Shown piece after piece: positions 1 to 5,830 of a stretch of 10,122 nt of DNA (position 1 is the stretch's first letter; every line of letters begins with the position of its first letter). Position numbers and translations under genes: made by a program. The notes beneath the pieces were generated by a model. It did not search any database. It saw only the letters and a list, made by a program, of their open reading frames with translations, and was not told the origin of the DNA. Source of the DNA: Deltaproteobacteria bacterium (GTDB lineage Bacteria > Desulfobacterota > Desulfobacteria > Desulfobacterales > ETH-SRB1); NCBI GenBank assembly GCA_030627405.1, contig DAOUSD010000036.1, positions 1 to 10,122 of the forward strand, in the 5' to 3' direction.

Positions 1-5
1 GCGGG

Positions 6-413
6 CTAAAATTCCTTGTAAATTCTTGCCAAAGGATGACCGGGAGCTTTTATCTCAAGATTCAAAAAATAACCATAGGGTGTCTGAACAATAGAATAGC
101 CTGCTTTTTTCAGCCGTTCCCGTGTCCGGCCTAATAATTCCTGCGCCTTTATTGCTTCAGCCTTTTCTTCTCCCAGATGCGTGAAAGAATGAAGAATGAT
201 ATTTTCTGTTTTCCATTTGCGGGCCAGCCACTTTGAGTTTTTTACCAGCTTTGTCTCAGCAGAGCTGCCGTCTTCAACATCCCTGGGCTCTACGTGAATA
301 AAAGCCACTACAGTATTATCGTTTTCAGCAGATTTGGCATCCGGAGCATTTTCAAGGGTTTTTATGGCCGGAGTCCAGTTAAAATTATTGCAAAACCAGA
401 ATAATACACGCAT
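6..413 (-). CDS. Free-standing threonyl-tRNA synthetase editing-domain protein
   Basis: A 135-residue protein that resembles the editing domain of archaeal threonyl-tRNA synthetase (tRNA-Thr_ED family, a fold related to D-aminoacyl-tRNA deacylase). That domain removes serine wrongly loaded on tRNA-Thr. Visible hallmarks are VVAFIHVEP (about residues 35-43), ILHSFTHLGEEKA (73-85), the TPYGYF segment (111-116) and GHPLARI near the C terminus (125-131). No aminoacylation domain is attached, so the protein would act in trans on charged tRNA in the cytoplasm. The ATG is preceded by AAGGA at about 10 nt, and the TAG stop lies a few bases from the window edge, so the gene is complete. Family membership is a confident recognition. 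The actual substrate (Ser-tRNA-Thr or another mischarged tRNA) is inferred from the family and not shown here. Confidence 0.85.
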   Translation of the reverse strand: MRVLFWFCNNFNWTPAIKTLENAPDAKSAENDNTVVAFIHVEPRDVEDGSSAETKLVKNSKWLARKWKTENIILHSFTHLGEEKAEAIKAQELLGRTRERLKKAGYSIVQTPYGYFLNLEIKAPGHPLARIYKEF

Positions 414-600
414 AAATAAAAAATCCTTTTAAAATTACTTTTAAAACAATATGATTACTATTATACTATAAAATCACAGAAAAATTATTTCAACTTTTTT
501 CTATTTTTAATTTGTGTTATGAGCTTTCAGGAGTAAGAATAAAAAATGAAAGATTTCTTTCAAATTTTTCCGGTAGGCGTTATTATAAAACAGACAGTAG

Positions 601-622
601 GGGCGAACCTCTGTGTCCGCCC
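601..622. repeat. REP-like hairpin (GGGCG...CGCCC)
   Basis: GGGCGAAC (601-608) and GTCCGCCC (615-622) pair with one mismatch around the loop CTCTGT. GC-rich palindromes of this wording are scattered between genes in many environmental bacteria. It lies between two divergently transcribed genes, so it is not placed as a terminator. Mild T-richness follows (TCTTTTG). Confidence 0.6.
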
Positions 623-639
623 TCTTTTGAGGATTAAAA

Positions 640-693
640 TTTAAGCCTGACGCAGAAATTGGGAAAATTAGCAGTTTTCGTTCAGGCACTAAA
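640..693. repeat. Imperfect palindrome, right arm repeated at 9927-9960
   Basis: TTTA-A-GCCTGA-CG (640-652) pairs with CG-T-TCAGGC-AC-TAAA (679-693), giving about 12 base pairs broken by a bulge and a small internal loop, with a 26-nt loop. The right arm and its flank (664-700) reappear with few changes at 9927-9960, so this is a dispersed element and not a gene-specific regulatory structure. It sits upstream of the gene at 746. Confidence 0.55.
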
Positions 694-733
694 TATATTG
701 ATGCACTTTTCGGCCCGGGTCAATTTTCGCATC

Positions 734-739
734 AGGAGA
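734..739 (+). promoter_or_regulatory. Ribosome binding site deciding the start at 746
   Basis: AGGAGA lies 6 nt before the ATG at 746. The open frame reaches back to an ATG at 659, but that earlier codon sits inside the palindromic repeat and has no such site. The start is therefore placed at 746. Confidence 0.7.
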
Positions 740-745
740 TCTAAC

Positions 746-1108
746 ATGACAAAACAAATTTCTTTTTCCAAGTATGAACAAAAAGTTCTTCCCAACTTCC
801 GGCAAAAAATCAGTCAGGCAGAATCTACCGAGGATGTAAAAAAGTTTTTTGTCTATACTGTCCAGGAGTTATTTGAAAGTATTTTTGCTGGAAAAATTGA
901 CTTTGAATATGAAGACATAGCATTAATGCCAAGCAGAGAACCATATTATGTTTTGAGCAAACAGTTTATTTTTTCCAATGAATTTAAATCTGTTTGGAAG
1001 GACTCAGATTTACCTCGTTTGCTTTTCCGATTAGCGGAAACCGCCGTGCATCGATATAAGCATCTTAAAAAGAAACCGGAAAAAACCGAGGCTAAAATTA
1101 GAATATAG
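746..1108 (+). CDS. Hypothetical 120-residue cytoplasmic protein
   Basis: I do not recognise the family. The start is taken at 746 because AGGAGA lies 6 nt upstream; the 29 codons before it translate repeat DNA. The product has no signal peptide and no membrane segment. It is rich in Phe, Lys and Glu and probably mostly helical, with a strongly basic tail from about residue 103 (RYKHLKKKPEKTEAK). A conserved-looking middle reads FEYEDIALMPSREPYYVL (53-70). Nothing catalytic can be picked out. The good ribosome binding site and ordinary composition make it a real gene. It is not in an operon with its neighbours: 332 nt separate it from the next start, and the gene on the other side is divergent. 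Confidence 0.6.
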   Translation: MTKQISFSKYEQKVLPNFRQKISQAESTEDVKKFFVYTVQELFESIFAGKIDFEYEDIALMPSREPYYVLSKQFIFSNEFKSVWKDSDLPRLLFRLAETAVHRYKHLKKKPEKTEAKIRI

Positions 1109-1281
1109 GTAACACTTCAGCGCAGTTTACTTCACAAGGAGCCAGGCAATTCTGTTCAATTAGTTCTTGACTATAATCACTGCAACGAGTTATTATTTTA
1201 TAAAATATATACTCTCCGAGTAGCCGGGAGGCACAAAATATGATCTTAAAGAGTTATAATTGTGCTAAAAAAGGATTTACT

Positions 1282-1371
1282 ATGCCTGATGTTGTATCAA
1301 TAGAAACTATTATCAGTAAAATATACATGATACGTGATACGCAGTTTAAGGCTCCCTCAGTTCCACATTGA
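1282..1371 (+). pseudogene. N-terminal remnant of an ORF6N-domain protein (29 codons)
   Basis: The reading frame starts at an ATG with AAGGA 6 nt upstream (1271-1275). It begins MPDVVSIETIISKIYMIRDTQ, the way ORF6N-domain (phage-type DNA-binding) proteins begin, typically followed by VMLDRDLAELYGV. Here that continuation is missing: after codon 21 the frame reads FKAPSVPH and stops. The ribosome binding site and first 21 codons are preserved while the rest is gone, so a large deletion is the simplest reading. Full-length members are several hundred codons at most and occur on mobile elements and chromosomes. The alternative is a real 29-residue peptide, which I consider less likely. Recognition rests on about 20 residues. 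Confidence 0.55.
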
Positions 1372-1427
1372 CTTTTTGACGGTCTTTCTCGCTGTAGGCT
1401 GCCTTTAAAACAAGCTATTTCCTTATC

Positions 1428-1432
1428 GGGAG
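1428..1432 (+). promoter_or_regulatory. Ribosome binding site deciding the start at 1441
   Basis: GGGAG lies 8 nt before the ATG at 1441. A GTG three codons earlier (1432) overlaps this site, so the ATG is the better start. Confidence 0.65.
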
Positions 1433-1440
1433 TGTGCCCT

Positions 1441-1881
1441 ATGACAGATTCCATCCAACAATCCGAAAAAAATAGTCTCACAGGTCGTTTAAAAGAATTG
1501 CTCACGGATATTTCCCCTTTTATCGACAACGCATCTGAAGACCGGAAACTAAAGCTTTTGAGCGTGCTTGATGATCTGCGGAAAACCAACCGAAGAAAAC
1601 ATTATAGAAAACCATGCTCCATAACTGTAAATTACTCCACCTGGGGAGATGCCTTCAAGGGCTTGGTGAAAGACATAAGCGCCGGCGGGATATTTATACT
1701 GTCTATCGAAACCGACATGGTATTCTCTGTGGGACAGGAGATAATAGTCAATTTTCCCAATCACACCAAGAAACAACCGATCGAACTCCCCGGGAAAGTT
1801 GCCTGGACAGTGCCGAAGGGAATTGGAGTGAAATTCAAGGCTAAAGACCAGAACCTTGAGGCAATAATAGAATCCCTTTAA
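1441..1881 (+). CDS. PilZ-domain c-di-GMP-binding protein
   Basis: A 146-residue cytoplasmic protein with a helical N-terminal part (1-48) and a C-terminal PilZ domain (about 51-146). Both parts of the c-di-GMP-binding signature are present: RxxxR at R52-R56 (within RRKHYR) and DxSxxG at D78, S80, G83 (DISAGGIF). The domain then continues through the usual beta strands (VGQEIIVNF, GKVAWTV, GIGVKF). Such proteins act as c-di-GMP receptors for motility, surface attachment or exopolysaccharide control, usually by touching a partner protein. No output domain is fused, so the partner cannot be read from the sequence. It stands alone, converging on tupC. The ATG at 1441 is preferred over the GTG at 1432 because of GGGAG at 1428-1432. 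Confidence 0.9.
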   Translation: MTDSIQQSEKNSLTGRLKELLTDISPFIDNASEDRKLKLLSVLDDLRKTNRRKHYRKPCSITVNYSTWGDAFKGLVKDISAGGIFILSIETDMVFSVGQEIIVNFPNHTKKQPIELPGKVAWTVPKGIGVKFKAKDQNLEAIIESL

Positions 1882-2028
1882 CATCAGGCTTCCCGATATA
1901 TTTTTTGAATTCCCGCAAAAAGGCTTTAGCGTATCCTGAAAGTCTATAGCTGCAACTCACGCTCAGACGATTTTTGTTTCAAAAACCTGATATTTTACGA
2001 TTAACTTAATAAGACCCAGGTTGGCCGA

Positions 2029-2709
2029 TTATCGGCACAATTTAAATCGCTCTGCCTGGGCAGTGGTAAGTTTGCCTTGGTCAAGGAAAAAAGCATGGTG
2101 GGCTAATGAAGAAACCTGATATATGTAATGCGTTGTAAACATTATGGTTATTTTTCTTTGTTCATTTATCTGCTTTAGAGTATTTATAATAGCAGCCTGA
2201 TTTTCCACATCTAAATTCGAAGTAGGTTCGTCACACAAAAGCACTTCAGGGGAAACAGCCAGCGCTCTGGCAAGTGCTACCCGCTGAGTCTCACCGCCTG
2301 AAAGCCGGTGCGCCTGAGCCTGGATAAAATCACTCATTCCAACAAGATCAAGAGTTTCTTCAATAATAATTCCTCTCTTTTTTTGAGAAATACCCCTGAT
2401 CCTTAAGCCAAATTCCACATTTTTATAAACCGTGCTTGTAAATAAAATGGGGTGCTGATCTATCATAACTACTTCCCTGCGCAAGTTTTGCAGGTAAGAC
2501 TCGAAAAAACTTACCGGAGTTGAATGGTAAAAGATATCTCCAGTGGCAGGAGCCTCAAGAAAACCGAGAATATTCAAAAGAGTTGTTTTGCCGGCACCGT
2601 TTGGGCCAAGCAAAGCGTAAATTTTCCCTTTTTCAATTTCCATTAAAGGAATGTCTAAAACTGTCCTTGAACCGTATTTCCTGGTTATCTTTGATAATAC
2701 ATAAAGCAT
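2029..2709 (-). CDS. tupC: Tungstate ABC transporter, ATP-binding subunit
   Basis: A 226-residue ABC ATPase that powers TupB. All motifs are intact: Walker A GPNGAGKT (35-42), Q-loop Q85, signature LSGGETQ (136-142), Walker B VLLCDE (156-161) and the switch His H194 (TTH). The chain ends shortly after the nucleotide-binding domain, so it lacks the C-terminal TOBE oxyanion-sensing domain found in ModC-type subunits. Its ATG overlaps the tupB stop by one base (TGATG), so the two are translationally coupled; GGGGAG lies about 12 nt upstream. It is the last gene of the regulator-tupABC unit. A GCCGAT-T-ATCGGC palindrome covers its stop codon, but no T-rich terminator follows. Tungstate is assigned from the neighbouring TupA; molybdate cannot be excluded from the ATPase alone. 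Confidence 0.92.
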   Translation of the reverse strand: MLYVLSKITRKYGSRTVLDIPLMEIEKGKIYALLGPNGAGKTTLLNILGFLEAPATGDIFYHSTPVSFFESYLQNLRREVVMIDQHPILFTSTVYKNVEFGLRIRGISQKKRGIIIEETLDLVGMSDFIQAQAHRLSGGETQRVALARALAVSPEVLLCDEPTSNLDVENQAAIINTLKQINEQRKITIMFTTHYIYQVSSLAHHAFFLDQGKLTTAQAERFKLCR

Positions 2710-3404
2710 CAGGTTCCGGTTCTCCCCTGGAAAAAATGAAAGATAAGATTAATACTAAAGCTTAATACCAGCAATATAATACCCAGAGCTACAGCCAGGA
2801 TGAATTCTCCCTTATCGTATTCCAATGCCATGGCAGTAGTCATGGTACGGGTAAATCCCCTGGCATTTCCTCCAAGCATCATACTTATACCCACTTCAGC
2901 GATAACTCTGCCGAATGCGGCTATCACTGCAGCAACTATCCCAAACCTGGCCTCTCTGAATATTACGCAGGCTGTCTGCCGGCGATTAGCTCCTAAAGTC
3001 ATGGCGGTTTTACGGTATCTTTCATCAATTCTGCTTATAGCAACTATTGTCAGGGTTGCTACTATGGGCAGGACTAGTATGATCTGGCCGATAACTATGG
3101 CTTTCTGAGTGTAAAGCAGATCTAAAGAACCAAGAATACTTCTTCTTGAGATAAATGAATATACAAAAAGACCTATAACCACAGTGGGAAGGGCAAGCAT
3201 TGTATTTAAGCATATTATAAGAATACGCTTACCTTTAAAAGATCCGTAAGCTATTAAAAAACCCAGGGGTACGCCCATCAGGCTTGCGAATAAAGTGGAA
3301 ATACCGCTTACCTTAAGAGATACCCATACAATTGAAAGCACTTCCGGGTCTAATGAGAAAATAAGAAGAATTGCGGATAAAAAGCTGTCGGCAAGAAGTT
3401 CCAT
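2709..3404 (-). CDS. tupB: Tungstate ABC transporter, permease subunit
   Basis: A 231-residue inner-membrane permease of the TupB/CysTW type with several hydrophobic segments (about 10-30, 33-55, 62-87, 100-125, 157-178 and 203-225). The cytoplasmic coupling loop that contacts the ATPase is visible: TAMTLGANRRQTACVIFREA (about 133-152, the EAA-like loop), followed by RVIAEVGISMMLGGN. The conserved TRTMTTAMALEY stretch (185-196) is typical of TupB. It starts 5 nt after the tupA stop and its stop overlaps the tupC start, a tight operon. No strong ribosome binding site precedes the ATG, so translation is probably coupled to tupA. The 13-mer GTAACTACTCAGG at the tupA/tupB junction (3406-3418) also begins the repeat at 4468. 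Confidence 0.92.
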   Translation of the reverse strand: MELLADSFLSAILLIFSLDPEVLSIVWVSLKVSGISTLFASLMGVPLGFLIAYGSFKGKRILIICLNTMLALPTVVIGLFVYSFISRRSILGSLDLLYTQKAIVIGQIILVLPIVATLTIVAISRIDERYRKTAMTLGANRRQTACVIFREARFGIVAAVIAAFGRVIAEVGISMMLGGNARGFTRTMTTAMALEYDKGEFILAVALGIILLVLSFSINLIFHFFQGRTGT

Positions 3405-3409
3405 GGTAA

Positions 3410-4372
3410 CTACTCAGGTGGATAGACTGAAGGCTGAATCTTCCTGGCAGTCTTCAGCCTATCCCCCATGGTAGTCACATTGTCCGGATAAAAAAGCTGA
3501 TTTCCCATAAGCCTGTAATTTGCTATTAGGGACTGCGCTTTAGGTGAGATAAGCCAGCTTGCAAATTTTTCAGCCAGTTCATGTTTTACATGCGGATGCC
3601 TGGCAGGATTGACAGGAATCACGCCATAGGGATTATTTAAAAAAGAATCGCCCTCACACATGATCTCCAAATCAATGCTTTCTTTCCTGCCGTATTTATA
3701 TTTTATATATGTACCTCTATCAGAAAGGGTATATGCATCTTTTTCGTCAGCATACATTATTGTTTTTCCCATACCCTGTCCTATTGAAATATACCAGGCT
3801 ATAGAATTTTCAGGAAATGCAAAGCAGATTTCTGTTTTCTTCCCCTTTTTTAATATCTCGGTCTTTCTCACTTCCAAGGGAACTCCTGTTGTTTGCCAAA
3901 GAGCCTGTTCCTTGGTGTGAGTACCGCTGTCGTCACCACGGGATATAAACAGAGCTTCGGCTTTGGCTATCCCTGCCAATGCAGCGGCTGCATTACTTTG
4001 CCCTCGAATGCCGGCTGGGTCATCTGAATGCCCCAGTATTACAAAATCATTATGCATTACAGCATAGCGTTTTGTGCCGTAACCCTCTTTTATGAATTTT
4101 TCTTCTCTTTCCTTTGCATGGACAAAAATCACATCCACATTGCCATCTATCCCGTCCCGAATGGCTGCACCTGTTCCCTTGGCAAATACCTTTACGAGGA
4201 TTCCAGTGTCCTTTTCAAGCTCAGGCAAAAGAACATCAAGCAGGCCGGATGCCTGAGTGCTTGTTGTCGTAGCCATTTTAATAATTTTATCTTCACCAAG
4301 CGCAACCCCATAAATCAGTAAAATTGCCGTTAGGGGCAGTATTACTTTTAAAATTAAATTTCTTTTCTTCAT
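3410..4372 (-). CDS. tupA: Tungstate ABC transporter, periplasmic binding protein
   Basis: A 320-residue tungstate-binding protein. It has a signal peptide with a basic start (MKKRN), a hydrophobic core and a likely cut after ALG (residue 26). TupA hallmarks follow: ATTTSTQASGLLD with the oxyanion-binding TTTST at 35-39, FISRGDDSGTH (142-152), ISIGQGMG (195-202) and AYTLSDRGTY (213-222). The SRGD-SGT and TTTST pair is what separates TupA from ModA. The start is placed at 4372, with AGGTGG just upstream. The frame stays open to an ATG at 4432, but those extra 20 codons precede the signal peptide and read repeat-like DNA (CACCACGGAACGACACGGAG). A segment around residues 170-190 (KTEILKKGKKTEICFAFPENS, 3803-3865) seems longer than usual for the family. 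It is followed by tupB and tupC and preceded by the regulator, all on the minus strand. Confidence 0.93.
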   Translation of the reverse strand: MKKRNLILKVILPLTAILLIYGVALGEDKIIKMATTTSTQASGLLDVLLPELEKDTGILVKVFAKGTGAAIRDGIDGNVDVIFVHAKEREEKFIKEGYGTKRYAVMHNDFVILGHSDDPAGIRGQSNAAAALAGIAKAEALFISRGDDSGTHTKEQALWQTTGVPLEVRKTEILKKGKKTEICFAFPENSIAWYISIGQGMGKTIMYADEKDAYTLSDRGTYIKYKYGRKESIDLEIMCEGDSFLNNPYGVIPVNPARHPHVKHELAEKFASWLISPKAQSLIANYRLMGNQLFYPDNVTTMGDRLKTARKIQPSVYPPE

Positions 4373-4467
4373 TTTCCACCTATTAAACGATAAAAGATAG
4401 TTGTTTTGTAAAAGTTCACCACGGAACGACACGGAGTTTCACTGAAAATTGAAAATAATGAGTAAAT

Positions 4468-4536
4468 GTAACTACTCAGGTTTACAGTTCCAGGTTAGAG
4501 AGCGATAAAAATTGAACCGTGGGAATAACGAGTGCC
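4468..4536. repeat. About 69-bp repeat, copy 1 (between regulator and tupA)
   Basis: Runs from GTAACTACTCAGG to GAGTGCC. It matches 5543-5610 at about 52 of 69 positions with one gap. The ends can pair (ACTC with GAGT) and an inner pair GTTC...TTGAAC is partly kept. The two copies flank the regulator gene in the same orientation. Confidence 0.75.
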
Positions 4537-4565
4537 TGATACGATATTTCACGTATGACAGGACA

Positions 4566-5477
4566 CTATTTGTTTTTTGGATAAACTACTTTGCCTGAAA
4601 GTTTAAGGTTATATCCTGAATAAGTTGCAGCGAGTTTCCTGAAGGAATCCTCAACAAGTAGTCCAAGAAAAAGCTGGACACCTTCGTCAAAAAAGCGCTC
4701 CTTTGAAATCATAAGGTCGTACCTTTCCCAGCGAACAGGTATGAAATCAAGATCAAGAAGCCCGGCAACAGCCCTTATGCCAGGTCCGGCATCAGCACGT
4801 CCGGATAGAATTTCAAGCCCGATATCCAGGTGACTGGGCAATTCATTATGATAACCATCAATCTTTTTGCCTTCGATACCTTCTTTCTTAAGCTCCCTGT
4901 CAAACAAAAGACGTGTGCCGGTACCGATAGGGCGGTTTACAATTTTTATTGCCTTTCTTGCCAGGTCTGAAATTTTATTAATGTTTTTTGGATTTCCCTT
5001 TTGTATAATTATACCCTGTTCCCTACGGCAAAAATTAACTACAGCAGGCATTTTCTCAAGCTCTTGATTAGCAAACTCGAAATTGTATTCTTCCTCATTA
5101 TCTTGCAACAGATGACTTGACGCCATGTGACATTTATTCTGTCGCAAAGCCCTGAGCCCCCCCATGCTTCCTAAATTTCCAAATACAGCGATATGATTTG
5201 AGTGTATACTATTAAAAAGAGAAACTGTTCTTCCAAGCAGAGGATCGTTACTTCCCGTTATAATTAGAAGCCCTTCGTAAGGAGGAAGCTGAGTTGTGGA
5301 TTCCGGATAATTTATGGTGTTTGTTTCAATCCATTGCTCTACAAGATGCCTGGGGAAAAGCCATTTGCCGGTAATTTTTGTTGCAGGCAGTCCTTTTTCT
5401 GCAACAAGAGAATATATCATCTTTTCGTTTACAGCCAGAAATCGGGCAACTTCTTTTGTTGAAAACAGTTTCTCCAT
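4566..5477 (-). CDS. One-component regulator: excisionase-type HTH plus PBP-like (molybdate/tungstate-type) sensor domain
   Basis: A 303-residue cytoplasmic regulator. Residues 1-52 form a MerR/excisionase-like winged helix (FSTKEVARFLAVNEKMIYSL, then KITGKWLFPRHLVEQWI). Residues about 66-290 match the PBP-like domain found in ModE- or MoeA-associated proteins: GSMGGLRALRQNKCHMASSHLL, then NRPIGTGTRLLFDREL, then GLEILSGRADAGPGIRAVA and WERYDLMISKE. There is no signal peptide, so the anion-binding fold works as an intracellular sensor. The gene is the first of the tup unit and divergent from the receptor, so it probably controls both in response to tungstate or molybdate. No Shine-Dalgarno is visible before the ATG; a promoter at 5514-5487 would give an almost leaderless mRNA. 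An 18-bp motif overlaps its -35 box. The ligand is inferred from context. Confidence 0.85.
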   Translation of the reverse strand: MEKLFSTKEVARFLAVNEKMIYSLVAEKGLPATKITGKWLFPRHLVEQWIETNTINYPESTTQLPPYEGLLIITGSNDPLLGRTVSLFNSIHSNHIAVFGNLGSMGGLRALRQNKCHMASSHLLQDNEEEYNFEFANQELEKMPAVVNFCRREQGIIIQKGNPKNINKISDLARKAIKIVNRPIGTGTRLLFDRELKKEGIEGKKIDGYHNELPSHLDIGLEILSGRADAGPGIRAVAGLLDLDFIPVRWERYDLMISKERFFDEGVQLFLGLLVEDSFRKLAATYSGYNLKLSGKVVYPKNK

Positions 5478-5486
5478 AATCGTTTA

Positions 5487-5514
5487 CATATATTTTTAAG
5501 TTATTATGCGTCAA
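5487..5514 (-). promoter_or_regulatory. Putative regulator/tup promoter giving a near-leaderless mRNA
   Basis: Reading the minus strand, TTGACG (5514-5509) is followed after 16 nt by TATATG (5492-5487). Transcription would begin about 5479-5480, only 2-3 nt before the ATG at 5477. That fits the lack of a ribosome binding site. The -35 lies within copy 1 of the 18-bp motif. Confidence 0.45.
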
Positions 5515-5517
5515 TAT
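5500..5517. promoter_or_regulatory. Candidate operator, copy 1 (GTTATTATGCGTCAATAT)
   Basis: One of three copies of GTTATTATNNGTCARTAT in the divergent control region. Read on the minus strand it is ATATTGACGCATAATAAC and contains the apparent -35 of the regulator gene. It differs from copy 3 only at the two central N positions. Confidence 0.65.
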
Positions 5518-5542
5518 ATTTTATTAATTATCAAAACTAACT

Positions 5543-5610
5543 GTAACTACTCGGATCCACGGTTCAAGAATAGAAAGCGATGAAGATTGAACCCTGACAA
5601 TCTGAGTGCC
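5543..5610. repeat. About 68-bp repeat, copy 2 (upstream of the regulator)
   Basis: Direct repeat of 4468-4536. It contains a clean inverted pair GGTTCAA...TTGAACC and outer ends ACTCGG/CTGAGT that can also pair, so it folds into a nested hairpin. It resembles small palindromic mobile repeats. It lies between operator copies 1 and 2. Confidence 0.75.
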
Positions 5611-5681
5611 AACTCTTCCACAAATGCTCCATAAAAATAAACATTATTCCTAAACCAATTTTCAATATTAATTATATATGC

Positions 5682-5699
5682 GTTATTATCTGTCAGTAT
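5682..5699. promoter_or_regulatory. Candidate operator, copy 2 (GTTATTATCTGTCAGTAT)
   Basis: Second copy of the 18-bp motif, matching copy 1 at 15 of 18 positions. It sits in the middle of the divergent region and does not overlap an obvious start. It could be a distal or auxiliary site. Confidence 0.6.
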
Positions 5700-5737
5700 T
5701 TGTTATAATAATATCATTTATGAATTATACAAGAAAT

Positions 5738-5755
5738 ATATTGACATATAATAAC
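5738..5755. promoter_or_regulatory. Candidate operator, copy 3 (ATATTGACATATAATAAC)
   Basis: Reverse complement is GTTATTATATGTCAATAT, matching copy 1 at 16 of 18 positions, the two differences being at the N positions. It contains TTGACA, the likely -35 of the receptor promoter, in the same relation to its gene as copy 1 has to the regulator gene. Confidence 0.65.
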
Positions 5756-5769
5756 ATCAATTCTAAATT
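5741..5769 (+). promoter_or_regulatory. Putative promoter of the receptor operon
   Basis: Perfect TTGACA (5741-5746), 17-nt spacer, TAAATT (5764-5769, 4 of 6 matches to TATAAT). The start would fall near 5776, leaving about 55 nt of leader with AAAGGAG at 5811-5817. Confidence 0.5.
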
Positions 5770-5830
5770 ATCTACTTTCTCGGGTAAACCATTCACCTTT
5801 TTAACTCTATAAAGGAGATATATTGATATT

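Larger units (their letters stand above)
1109..1440. other. Intergenic region with gene remnant and no clear regulatory signal
   Basis: This 332-nt gap carries the ORF6N-type remnant at 1282-1371 and little else. A short CTCC...GGAG inverted pair occurs near 1214-1230. I see no convincing promoter for the PilZ gene: a TTGACG at 1376-1381 has no -10 partner at a suitable distance. Confidence 0.5.

Noticed and set aside
578..590. Another GTTATTAT upstream of the gene at 746
   Set aside because: It lacks GTCARTAT and lies in repeat DNA.
507..689. 60-codon minus-strand frame
   Set aside because: It translates the palindromic repeats at 601-693, has no ribosome site and no recognisable protein.
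1189..1206. GTTATTAT followed by AT-rich DNA, resembling the candidate operator
   Set aside because: Only the first 8 bases match; the GTCA half is absent.
1214..1232. CTCCGAGTAGCCGGGAGG as a possible riboswitch or Moco RNA piece
   Set aside because: Only a short stem is present, without the conserved core of any riboswitch I know, and the nearest gene is a remnant.
1971..1985. TTTTTG-TTT-CAAAAA inverted repeat between converging pilZ and tupC genes
   Set aside because: AT-only stem with a 3-nt loop and no T-tract; too weak to call a terminator.
2024..2036. GCCGAT-T-ATCGGC palindrome over the tupC stop as a terminator
   Set aside because: No T-run follows on either strand and the one-base loop is too tight to form as drawn.
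4373..4432. 20 extra codons at the start of tupA
   Set aside because: They precede a normal signal peptide, read repeat-like DNA, and a closer start with AGGTGG exists at 4372.
5683..5711. TTATTAT...ATAATAA inverted repeat in the control region
   Set aside because: Short and AT-only in very AT-rich DNA; copy 2 of the 18-bp motif explains its left arm.
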